64,000 nucleotides of DNA. It comes from Entomobacter blattae (lineage in GTDB: Bacteria > Pseudomonadota > Alphaproteobacteria > Acetobacterales > Acetobacteraceae). The notes under the pieces are model-generated. The model saw only the letters and a program-made list of their open reading frames with translations, was not told the origin of the DNA and did not search any database. This document shows positions 55,378-63,569 of the stretch, piece by piece. Location of the stretch: NCBI RefSeq assembly GCF_014672835.1, contig NZ_CP060244.1:2535001-2599000 (forward strand), written 5' to 3'. A program made the translations under genes and the position numbers. The first letter of the stretch is position 1. Each line of letters begins with the position of its first letter.

Positions 55378-56023
55378 GTTTGGCTCCTATAAGCCTTTTT
55401 ATAATCCCATCATAGCCCATCATAGATAGGCAGGTTCGTTTTATGAGAGAGGCCAAAACGGTGTGTGACATGCAGTCATGAGTTCTAATCAAAATAACGG
55501 CTAGCTCAGAATAACAGCCTATCCAGAACAGTGGCCAGCCCAGGCCAATAGATCCATTCAAAATGAACAAGTAAGACAAAATTCACAACTAAGGTAAGGT
55601 AAAAAACAACAAAGCTTCACCATCAGTCATTTATTCTATGAGTAAACAGGCCTGATGTAAAAATAAGGGTTGGTGCAGCCATATTACCAAAAGTGATTGC
55701 CATAATATTTTTCAGGCTTCTTTTAGCCAAGCAGCAGATGACAGATTATAAGGCAGTTATCTTATGTACCGAATAAGGGAATACCACCATCCTTTACAAC
55801 AATTGTGTGAAATAATGAGATATCATGGGGGTGAGAGGAGGAAAACTGTTTATCAGGAAAGTTTCTGGCTCAAGAAAAGCTTCTGGCCAGAATTTCGCAA
55901 GCTCTAGGTAACCTCTTTCAACCCAAGCGTGAAAAAATCTCTAACGTTCCCAGTGAGTGGGAGAACTTAGTGCGAGAAGAAAGAAGGTAGTGTTGTATTG
56001 CTATCCCGTTTAAGAAAAATAAA
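55378..56023. other. Long gap after hrpB with short open frames only
   Basis: Two overlapping plus-strand frames of about 45 codons lie at about 55763-55906 and 55845-55989 (the second ends ...VPSEWENLVREERR). Neither has a clear start or a family I recognise; they may be the end of a decayed gene. A pair of hairpins with T-runs follows at 56024-56095, so something upstream of them is, or was, transcribed. Confidence 0.35.
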
Positions 56024-56052
56024 GCCATTATCGCCTAATTTCGTTGTTTATG

Positions 56053-56095
56053 GCCTTTTTTCAACCATAGTAACAATGGTATAAAGGCTTTTTTT
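56053..56095 (+). terminator. Intrinsic terminator in the hrpB-degP gap
   Basis: GCCTTT (56053-56058) pairs with AAAGGC (56083-56088), the inner arms ACCAT/ATGGT extend the stem, and seven T follow (56089-56095). An alternative hairpin GCCAT (56024-56028) with ATGGC (56050-56054), followed by its own T-run, overlaps its left arm. The pair could be two alternative terminators. They lie about 650 bases after hrpB. Confidence 0.65.
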
Positions 56096-56258
56096 CTTCC
56101 CTTTTTCCCAAAAAGGGGTCTTGCTTACGTTTGTTCCAGGCCAATAACACTCAGCTGAGTAAAATAATAAAGATTTTTATAAAATGATTACACATAACCT
56201 CTTTGGCGATTCCAGCCCGATCGCGCATAAAAACACATGTCCACCTCAAACCCATAAA

Positions 56259-57452
56259 ATGCGCTCCTTTCCCTTTCTAGCTCAATCTTTATCATTTTCC
56301 TCTCTTCCATTCCTCGGCCTGCTATGGTTTTCTGCTGTGCCAATAGCTTCAGCTTGGGCCCAAAACCCTTCCCCCAATAGTGCACCGCCCTTGTCCTCTG
56401 CTCCTTCGTCCTCTGCCCCTTCTGAAGCTGAAAACTCAAAAAGCCAGGACAAAGGCCAGGACATTGTTATTTCCCGCCCCCTAAGCTTTGCACCTATCGT
56501 AAAAAAAGTTGCGCCCAGTGTCGTCAATATAGCTGTGACGGAAGACCTTAATAACCCCCATCAAAAACGGCATGTTCTCCCCTCGGTGAGAGGGACACCT
56601 TACGAAAAAAAATTTCGTGAACGCATGCGCAAACATAATGAAGAAACTTTGGGTGCAGGCTCGGGCTTTATTATCGACAGCACAGGCTTTATTGCCACAA
56701 ATAGCCATGTCGTTGGCAATGCCGATAAAATTACCGTTTCTCTCTCTGATGGTACGTCTTTTCCTGCAAAAGTCATTGGGGTGGATATTCTTACAGATAT
56801 CGCTGTTATAAAAATCACCTCTCCGCATGCTCTTCCGGCTATCACATGGGGAGACAGCCGCAAAATCCAGGTGGGAGACTGGATCATTGCTGCAGGAAAC
56901 CCCTTTGGCCTTGGTTCTTCTGTTACAGCGGGCATTGTTTCTGCCCGCGGACGAGATATTGGCTCTAGCCCCTTTGACGATTTCCTGCAGCTGGATGCCC
57001 CCATTAACCCCGGAAATTCTGGTGGTCCTTCCTTTAACATAGCGGGCGAAGTTGTGGCCCTGAACACGGCTATTGTCTCACCAACCGGCAGCTCGGTCGG
57101 AGTTGGTTTTGGCATCCCTTCAGAAACGGCGCAGCCTATCGTCGATGAGCTACGCAAGAATGGCCACATTGATAGGGGCTGGCTTGGTATTACCCTTGAA
57201 AACAGTACCAACCATGATGGGGTAAGAATTATCGGGGTGGATAAAAACGGTCCAGCCCAAAAAGCTGGGCTTCAAAAAAATGATATTGTTATAAGTCTAA
57301 AAGGCGAACATGTTGAGACTGCCCGGGGGTTAATTCGTTCAATAGCAGCAATTCACCCGCAAAGCACAGTGAATATTGAAATAAAACGCAAAAACAAAAC
57401 TTTTACTCTCTCATTAACTATTGGTTATCGCCCAATAGAAATAGATAATTAA
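56259..57452 (+). CDS. DegP/HtrA-type periplasmic serine protease
   Basis: This trypsin-like HtrA protease of the periplasm handles misfolded envelope proteins. Counting from the ATG at 56259, a signal peptide (about 1-35, ending ASAWAQ) precedes the protease domain with catalytic His150 (TNSHVVG), Asp180 (LTDIAVI) and Ser254 (NPGNSGGPS). Only one PDZ domain follows (GVDKNGPAQKAGLQKNDIV), whereas DegP has two. The frame is open from an ATG at 56184; I prefer 56259 because it gives a normal signal peptide, but neither has a strong ribosome binding site. An OmpR-type two-component pair follows on the same strand. Confidence 0.93.
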   Translation: MRSFPFLAQSLSFSSLPFLGLLWFSAVPIASAWAQNPSPNSAPPLSSAPSSSAPSEAENSKSQDKGQDIVISRPLSFAPIVKKVAPSVVNIAVTEDLNNPHQKRHVLPSVRGTPYEKKFRERMRKHNEETLGAGSGFIIDSTGFIATNSHVVGNADKITVSLSDGTSFPAKVIGVDILTDIAVIKITSPHALPAITWGDSRKIQVGDWIIAAGNPFGLGSSVTAGIVSARGRDIGSSPFDDFLQLDAPINPGNSGGPSFNIAGEVVALNTAIVSPTGSSVGVGFGIPSETAQPIVDELRKNGHIDRGWLGITLENSTNHDGVRIIGVDKNGPAQKAGLQKNDIVISLKGEHVETARGLIRSIAAIHPQSTVNIEIKRKNKTFTLSLTIGYRPIEIDN

Positions 57453-57572
57453 TTATATGTAATTTTTTTTATTTTATTTCATTTTTATTTTCTTTTATTA
57501 TATCGTTCAATAGTAGGGTCTTTACCATAGCCTTAATTCCGTTTCATTTTGCACCGATCTTAAGAGGCTTTC

Positions 57573-58271
57573 ATGCGTGTTCTTCTTGTAGAAGATGACC
57601 CAACAGTAAAAAACTTTATCGTCAAAGGGCTGCGTCAGGGTGGTCATGAAGTAGAAGAAGCTGAAAACGGCTCAGATAGCCTTGCCTTAGCCCTTGCTAA
57701 AGACTACGATATCATTATTCTCGATCGGATGTTACCCGGTGAGATTGATGGATTAAAAGTTTTACAGACTTTACGGAAAGAGGGGAATACAACACCTGTT
57801 CTCATTCTTTCTGCCCTGGGAGAGGTGGATGAAAAGGTTGCGGGTCTTCAGGCCGGGGGGGATGATTATGTTCCAAAACCTTTCTCGTTTAAAGAATTAT
57901 TAGCCAGAGTTGAAGCCCTTTCCCGAAGAACTAAAAACGATGTTTTACAGCCCACCAAACTTGTTGTCTCCGACTTAGAGCTTGACCTTCTGGAAAGGAC
58001 CGTTTATCGGGGCAACAAGAAAATAGGCCTACACCCCCGAGAATTCCGCCTGTTGGAATATCTCATGCGTCATGCAGGCCAAACCGTTACCCGTAGCATG
58101 TTGCTGGAAAAAATTTGGGATTACCATTTTGACCCCCAGACCAATGTTATTGATGTACATGTTTCGCGCCTTCGTCATAAAATAGACAAGCCTTTCTCCT
58201 ATCCGTTAATTCATACCATTCGGCATGAAGGATATATTCTCAGGCACTTTGAAACTGATCAAGGTGAATGA
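57573..58271 (+). CDS. OmpR/PhoB-family response regulator
   Basis: This 232-residue DNA-binding response regulator has a receiver domain with the acidic pocket Glu7/Asp8/Asp9, the phosphoacceptor Asp51 (IILDRMLPGE), Ser80 and Lys102 (DYVPKPF). It is followed by a winged-helix domain ending VIDVHVSRLRHKI. The stop overlaps the start of the sensor kinase (ATGA, 58268-58271). It lies 120 bases after the DegP-like gene, which is therefore a plausible target of an envelope-stress circuit; that link is an inference from position. Confidence 0.94.
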   Translation: MRVLLVEDDPTVKNFIVKGLRQGGHEVEEAENGSDSLALALAKDYDIIILDRMLPGEIDGLKVLQTLRKEGNTTPVLILSALGEVDEKVAGLQAGGDDYVPKPFSFKELLARVEALSRRTKNDVLQPTKLVVSDLELDLLERTVYRGNKKIGLHPREFRLLEYLMRHAGQTVTRSMLLEKIWDYHFDPQTNVIDVHVSRLRHKIDKPFSYPLIHTIRHEGYILRHFETDQGE

Positions 58272-59752
58272 AAAAACTGCTTCAACTCTCTTTTAAAAGA
58301 AAAAAGCATACACTATTCTTTTTTCGTATAACAAAGTTTTTTCAGCATTTCCCTCTTACCGCCAGTATGCAGTTTGCCCTGCTTTATGGCTTTATCTTTT
58401 CAGTCTCTTCTGCTGCTTTTGTGGTCTTTCTCTGGTGGCAAACCACCAGAGAAATTGAAAACCAGATTCATGAGCAAATCCAAAAGGATATGCAGGATCT
58501 GGTTGTACAATATAAAACCAGTAATATTACCCCCTTTCTTCAAACTCTTCATGATAGGATTCAAAATAACGTTAATAGACAGGCCATCTATTTATTAACC
58601 GATGCCGATTATCATAAGATTTCTGGTAACCTTACCCACTGGCCCAGGCAGAAATATATCTCTACCCAATGGTCTACCATCGATCTGCCAACTCCTCCCT
58701 TTTTAGCCCACCAGGCAACCGCTATTACGCTTACACTTCCCAATGACTACCATCTTCTTGTGGGGCGCAGCATTCTTATGCTGGACCTCTTCCAACGTGT
58801 TTTAAGAAATGCTCTTGCATGGATATGGCTCCTGATCATTCTTTCAACCTTTGGCGGGATTGTACTGACCAGACTTTTACTTCACTCTCTTATTAGTACA
58901 ATCAGCTATCATACACGAGAGCTCGCACAAGGAGATATGAGTGCACGTATCCCGCTAGGGGATTGGGGAGGAGAGCTCGATGAAGTCTGCCTTGCCATCA
59001 ATTCCATGCTCAACAGAATCTCGCTTCTCATGAAGGGCATAAAACAGGTTTCCAATTCTATTGCCCATGACCTCAAAACACCGATTGCCCGTGCACGCAC
59101 CCGCCTAGAAGATGCCCTATTGAATACCAAAACCACTGAAGAATATGAACAGACCATTGAAAATGCCGTTGAAGACTTAGACAATATCACCAGAATTTTT
59201 GAGTCCATCTTGCGAATCTCTGAAATTGAATCTGGCTCACGTCGAGCCGCTTTTAAGATTTTTGATGTCAACCTCGTCATTCATAATCTTGTAAAATTCT
59301 ACGATGCGGTTGCCGAAGAAAAAGGAATTACCCTTTATTTCAACCATCCCCCTATTTTAAATATTTACGGTGATACTCACCTTATCCAGCAGGCCGTAGC
59401 GAACTTGCTTGATAATGCCATCAAATTTTCAGCCCCAAACTCTGTTATTAAAATCTGGGCTAAAATTGATGAAAAACAGCCTGTGCCCCATATCTACCTT
59501 GCCATAGAAGATCAGGGCCCCGGAATGAAAGAAAGTGAGATCCACCAGGCAACAGAGCGCTTCTTTAGGGCTGAGAGCTCCCGTAACACCCCTGGGTTTG
59601 GGTTAGGGCTTTCAATGGTGGAAGCAATCGCTCATCTCCATCAGGGCACTTTCAAGCTTGAAAACAATAATGCCACACCAGGCCTAAAAGCGATCCTCAT
59701 CCTTCCGCGTTATACCCACGTTAACCTTGAAGAGAAAAATAAAAACCCGTAA
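58268..59752 (+). CDS. Membrane sensor histidine kinase
   Basis: The 494 residues show two membrane helices (about 36-58 and 180-205) enclosing a periplasmic sensor region. A HAMP segment follows, then a HisKA domain with the phosphorylated His267 in SIAHDLKTPIARA, and an ATPase domain with NLLDNAIKFS, DQGPGM and GFGLGLSMV. It is coupled to the response regulator by an ATGA overlap, so the two form one system. The sensory domain gives no hint of the signal. Confidence 0.94.
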   Translation: MKKLLQLSFKRKKHTLFFFRITKFFQHFPLTASMQFALLYGFIFSVSSAAFVVFLWWQTTREIENQIHEQIQKDMQDLVVQYKTSNITPFLQTLHDRIQNNVNRQAIYLLTDADYHKISGNLTHWPRQKYISTQWSTIDLPTPPFLAHQATAITLTLPNDYHLLVGRSILMLDLFQRVLRNALAWIWLLIILSTFGGIVLTRLLLHSLISTISYHTRELAQGDMSARIPLGDWGGELDEVCLAINSMLNRISLLMKGIKQVSNSIAHDLKTPIARARTRLEDALLNTKTTEEYEQTIENAVEDLDNITRIFESILRISEIESGSRRAAFKIFDVNLVIHNLVKFYDAVAEEKGITLYFNHPPILNIYGDTHLIQQAVANLLDNAIKFSAPNSVIKIWAKIDEKQPVPHIYLAIEDQGPGMKESEIHQATERFFRAESSRNTPGFGLGLSMVEAIAHLHQGTFKLENNNATPGLKAILILPRYTHVNLEEKNKNP

Positions 59753-59826
59753 AATAGTGGGCTATAAACTACCACTTCCCCTTCTTGAACAAGAATTAAG
59801 CCTTCCCTTTCAAGGTATTTAAAATA

Positions 59827-60567
59827 ATGTCCCTCTTTAAGGCCCGTACAGCCCCGTTCGCTTTTGCATCAGCTTTATTGGTGCATGTCTCGCTCTCTGC
59901 TTTTGCTGCCCCAGCAGACCACGAGCCCCCTATTCCCCCCGATGCCACCTTACTCAACATAAGCGCAACGGGTGTTGTCCGCTCTTCTGCTGATAACCTC
60001 GTAGCGATTATGACAGCTGAGGAAAGAGGAAAGAATGTCGCTTCAGTTCAAAAACAGGTGAATGCCACCATCCAAAAGGCTATTCAAATCGCAACAGATT
60101 CGCCCACTGTTCATAGTGTTGTAAAAAACTATTCTGTTTACCGATCAGATGACGATGCCCAGCGTAAAACCCCCGTATGGATTGCCAGGCAATCTCTTCA
60201 TCTCTCATCCTCTTCTAATGAAGAGCTTTTGAAGCTGGTTGAACAACTTCAAAAACAGGGATTAGCCCTTTCCTCTATGGGTTGGGAGTTTTCACCTCAT
60301 AAACAAGAAGAACTGGAAGCCTCAGCAGAACTAGAAGCCATAAAGTCTTTCCAAGCTCGCATAGAAAAAATTGCTCATACGTTAGGCAAAAAAATTGGCC
60401 CCATACGCACCATGAATATTGGCGAAAGAGTCAGTCCCATGCGATCTTTATCCTTAATGGCGGCCCCTTCCATGGCCCAAAGCAAATCAAATGCCCTTCC
60501 CCAAATCAGCAACGAAGAGCAAGATGTTACGGCAACCGTTTCAGGGACTGTTCTTTTAACGCCCTAA
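59827..60567 (+). CDS. SIMPL (DUF541) domain periplasmic protein
   Basis: This 246-residue exported protein has a signal peptide ending near AFAAP (residue 28). The SIMPL/DUF541 pattern is visible: LLNISATGVVRSSADNLVAIM at the start of the mature part, the helical middle (VNATIQKAIQ), KNYSVYRSDD, and the C-terminal ATVSGTVLL strand. The function of the family is poorly known; E. coli members are linked to oxidative stress. It starts 74 bases after the kinase gene and may be cotranscribed. Confidence 0.87.
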   Translation: MSLFKARTAPFAFASALLVHVSLSAFAAPADHEPPIPPDATLLNISATGVVRSSADNLVAIMTAEERGKNVASVQKQVNATIQKAIQIATDSPTVHSVVKNYSVYRSDDDAQRKTPVWIARQSLHLSSSSNEELLKLVEQLQKQGLALSSMGWEFSPHKQEELEASAELEAIKSFQARIEKIAHTLGKKIGPIRTMNIGERVSPMRSLSLMAAPSMAQSKSNALPQISNEEQDVTATVSGTVLLTP

Positions 60568-60644
60568 GCGTTTTTTCATCCTATTCCTTATTGCCTTATT
60601 GTTTTACAACCCCATAACCCCTACTTGATTTTCTAAAAAATTAC

Positions 60645-60680
60645 AAATTAACGTAAGCTTTTGTAATCTTACGTTAATTT
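60645..60680. promoter_or_regulatory. Inverted repeat between the SIMPL gene and the outer membrane protein gene
   Basis: AAATTAACGTAAG (60645-60657) and CTTACGTTAATTT (60668-60680) are perfect 13-base arms around a ten-base spacer. A short T-rich stretch follows. It could be a terminator of the SIMPL gene or an operator for the next gene. Confidence 0.55.
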
Positions 60681-60756
60681 TCTCTTGATGGTTGTAACAA
60701 TATTATTATTATTGAATAAGTCAATATACCTTTACCAGCATATAAGGTTGAGCATT

Positions 60757-61869
60757 ATGCCCTTAAAAAAAAGCTGCAATCTACCGCGTAAAACTTTTTT
60801 CTATAAACAAAAAAAAGAAAACCTAACCTCTATCGACCATAAAAAAAGCAGCTCTTCTAGCCTTATTGCTCTTAAAAAAATTGGTATTTACTGGGGCTAT
60901 ATTAACCTTTCACTCTCCATACCCTTTGCTATGCCCAAAGCAATGGCTATTGAAAGTTCCCTCTCTCATCTTGATAACCAATGGTACACAGGTTCGCTCC
61001 TCTCGCCTTCTGGGGCAGCAACCCAGGCCGGTGGGCTCTTTTTAGAACCTTACCTGGTTTACAACCAACCTATTGGCCGTTTTAATGCCTCAGGTGAGAA
61101 TACCCCTATCCACCCCCGTTACAAATCCTTAACAAATTATACCTTGGTTAAATATGCTATCACAGATAACCTTTCTGTGCAGGCTCTTCCCACAATATCC
61201 CATACATGGGTAAAGGGAGGAAGAAATGGCGGATTACAATGGAATGATCTACCTATTGAATTTCAATACCGCATTCTAGATGAGGACCACACAGAAAATT
61301 ATGCCCCTTACACACGACCCTCTCTATCAACCTTTTTGGGGATTATCGCCCCCTCTGGAAATTACAACAATCTCTCTCGTTCCACTGCAGGCGTAGGCAC
61401 CGGGGCATGGACCTTGCGTTTTGGCCTACAAAGCCAATCTGCCTGGCAACTGCCAGATGAACGCCCTTTGCGTTTACGGTTATGGGCAGTTGCACGTAAA
61501 CCTTTAAATTCTGTTGATCTTCATGGGGTAACCAGTTACGGCACAAATGAAGGTTATCGGGGGAATGTCTACCCTGGCATGTTCGGCAATGGTGGGCTAT
61601 CGCTAGAATATGGTATTGACCAAAGCTGGGTCTTAGCATTTGATGCCGAGTTTACTTGGTCTAAAGGAAACAGGCAAACCGGTGGTTATTATAACGAACC
61701 CATTACCCGTACTATTACCACAGCCTCCCATTCTTGGATTCTTGCTCCCGCCGTGGAATATAACTGGACACCGAATTATGGTATCATTGCAGGTGCGGCC
61801 ATTACGGTTGATGGGCACAATACAAATCAGACTGTCCAGCCGCAAATCGCTTTTAACGCTGCCTTCTAG
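60757..61869 (+). CDS. Outer membrane beta-barrel protein, transporter-like
   Basis: This predicted outer membrane protein of about 370 residues is rich in alternating aromatic strands, ending in NAAF with a terminal Phe, a typical barrel end. Segments such as AGGLFLEPYLVYNQP, LSVQALPTISHTW and LSLEYGIDQSWVLAFDAEF recall the phenol-degradation/transporter barrel family (pfam13557 type). The frame opens at 60685, but the ATG at 60757 has AAGG eight bases upstream. The n-region before the hydrophobic signal core (GYINLSLSIPFAMPKAMA) is about 45 residues long and very Lys/Ser-rich, which is unusual. Confidence 0.78.
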   Translation: MPLKKSCNLPRKTFFYKQKKENLTSIDHKKSSSSSLIALKKIGIYWGYINLSLSIPFAMPKAMAIESSLSHLDNQWYTGSLLSPSGAATQAGGLFLEPYLVYNQPIGRFNASGENTPIHPRYKSLTNYTLVKYAITDNLSVQALPTISHTWVKGGRNGGLQWNDLPIEFQYRILDEDHTENYAPYTRPSLSTFLGIIAPSGNYNNLSRSTAGVGTGAWTLRFGLQSQSAWQLPDERPLRLRLWAVARKPLNSVDLHGVTSYGTNEGYRGNVYPGMFGNGGLSLEYGIDQSWVLAFDAEFTWSKGNRQTGGYYNEPITRTITTASHSWILAPAVEYNWTPNYGIIAGAAITVDGHNTNQTVQPQIAFNAAF

Positions 61870-61953
61870 GGTCAGTGGGGTATATAAAATAAAAGAATGG
61901 TCTGAGTTTTTAGTATTTTTAGGAGAGTCTACCGCCAGAAATTAACCCCTCTT

Positions 61954-62364
61954 TTATTCCCTACCCCAAAACACAAGACGAGATCGTCTTCCTTTCTGGA
62001 GAAGAACCACAGCATTTTGACGATATTTACGGGCTAGCTTATATAACCTTCCCCTCGGAACAGCCACCATGAATAAGGGCTCTTCCTGATTATATAAGCT
62101 GCCTATTCCGTAATAGTAAACAAAACCGGCTTTCTCCAACTCTTGCTGCAAATGTGCAAACATACGGTGGTTCCACCCTTCTGGGTGTCTCTTTCCCCCT
62201 GGGTTATAAGCACTTACCATACCCCATTCCAGAAAAGACTTTCCGTGCTCAATATTTTCCATCCCCTGAGGGATACGGTTTATTCGCGTTAATACCGGAC
62301 CTGCCCTATAAAGGCTTTTGGCATAAACTTTCCTTATTTCTGAGGAGGCTGGCTTAATCCCCAT
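61954..62364 (-). CDS. DUF3293 family protein
   Basis: This 136-residue cytoplasmic protein of unknown function has family landmarks WGMVSAYNPGGKRHPEGW (about 47), a central EEPLFMVAVPRG, and the C-terminal RKYRQNAVVLLQKGRRSRLVF. There is no signal peptide or membrane segment. It follows rodA on the same strand after about 40 bases, so it is probably the last gene of the mrdA-rodA unit. Confidence 0.85.
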   Translation of the reverse strand: MGIKPASSEIRKVYAKSLYRAGPVLTRINRIPQGMENIEHGKSFLEWGMVSAYNPGGKRHPEGWNHRMFAHLQQELEKAGFVYYYGIGSLYNQEEPLFMVAVPRGRLYKLARKYRQNAVVLLQKGRRSRLVFWGRE

Positions 62365-62405
62365 AAAATAGGCTCCTTAAAAAACAAATCCTATCATCCC
62401 GCTTA

Positions 62406-63569
62406 TTATGTTCCCTCCATTTTTATGTCCCGATGGACATAAACGGAAAAAAGCAAGCCAAAGCCGAACATAACCGTTAACAAGGCTGACCCACCGTAAG
62501 AAATAAGCGGCAAGGGAACTCCTCCTACTGGGATAGCTCCCATCACCATTGAGAGATTAACCGTACAGTAAAGAAAAAAATTAACAGAAATTCCTAAACT
62601 TAATAATCGGCCAAATCTGTTCCTGCATCTTACAGCCATAAGCATTCCTCCTATCACAACTAAAAAGAAGATAGAAACAACAGCAATACCTCCAACAAAC
62701 CCCCATTCTTCCGCAATCATCGTAAAGATAAAATCTGTCTGCTTTTCCGGAAGAAAGTTCAATTGCCCTTGGGTTCCCTGCATATAGCCTTTTCCCCACA
62801 TACCGCCTGAACCAAGGGCAATTTTAGACTGAATGATATTATACCCAGCTCCCAAAGGATCACTTTCAGGATTAAGGAAGGTGGTAATACGGGCCTTTTG
62901 ATAATCATGAAGGTGGTTATAGGCAATTTTAGCACCATACGGTACCGGTAAAGCCAATAGGATGATTAACCACCAGCGCATGCCAGCCGCAAAAAAAACC
63001 GAGGCCCCTACCAAACCAATAATCACTGCTGTACCCAAGTTAGGCTCTTTTAATACAAGCCCCACCGGCAACAGTACTAAAATGGCAGGGATGACTAAAA
63101 AGAGCGGATTACCCATCCTTTGCCATGACACGTTTCGAAACCAGCTCGCCAATACCAAGACAAGGGTAATTTTTGCCAGTTCAGAAGGCTGTATGGCAAT
63201 TCCTCCTACAACTAGCCAGCGCTCAGCCCCTTTACCCACATGGCCCATCGCCAAAACGGCCACCAACAAAATCAACGAAAGCCCATATAACGGCCAAGCC
63301 AATTTTATAAGAATACGAGGATGGAGTACAGCCATACCCACCATCACAATAAAGCCTAGCACAAAACGAATCATCTGTGGCTTGGCAAAAGACTTTGCAG
63401 ATCCTCCCCCTGCTGAATAAAGAGCTATATAACCAATCGCAGCAAGGGCACAGATCAATAAAACATATAACCAGTTAACTTGTAATAATTTATGAAAAAA
63501 TTGAAAATTGGGCTCTGCTAGTAACAGCCTCTTTCGAAAACGTACCATAACAGATCGACTATCCATCAT
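62406..63569 (-). CDS. rodA: RodA, peptidoglycan glycosyltransferase of cell elongation
   Basis: RodA is the SEDS-family polymerase that builds lateral wall peptidoglycan with PBP2. The 387 residues form about ten membrane helices. Landmarks are GIAIQPSELAKITLVLVLA, LKEPNLGTAVI, the large periplasmic loop with PLGAGYNIIQSKIALGSGG and FLPEKQTDFIF, and the C-terminal LPLISYGGSALLTVM. It overlaps mrdA by four bases (ATGA, 63566-63569). Confidence 0.96.
   Translation of the reverse strand: MMDSRSVMVRFRKRLLLAEPNFQFFHKLLQVNWLYVLLICALAAIGYIALYSAGGGSAKSFAKPQMIRFVLGFIVMVGMAVLHPRILIKLAWPLYGLSLILLVAVLAMGHVGKGAERWLVVGGIAIQPSELAKITLVLVLASWFRNVSWQRMGNPLFLVIPAILVLLPVGLVLKEPNLGTAVIIGLVGASVFFAAGMRWWLIILLALPVPYGAKIAYNHLHDYQKARITTFLNPESDPLGAGYNIIQSKIALGSGGMWGKGYMQGTQGQLNFLPEKQTDFIFTMIAEEWGFVGGIAVVSIFFLVVIGGMLMAVRCRNRFGRLLSLGISVNFFLYCTVNLSMVMGAIPVGGVPLPLISYGGSALLTVMFGFGLLFSVYVHRDIKMEGT

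Noticed and set aside
55763-55990. Two overlapping 45-codon frames after hrpB as toxin-antitoxin genes
   Set aside because: No clear starts, no known toxin or antitoxin motif, and the frames overlap each other; kept only as part of the gap description.
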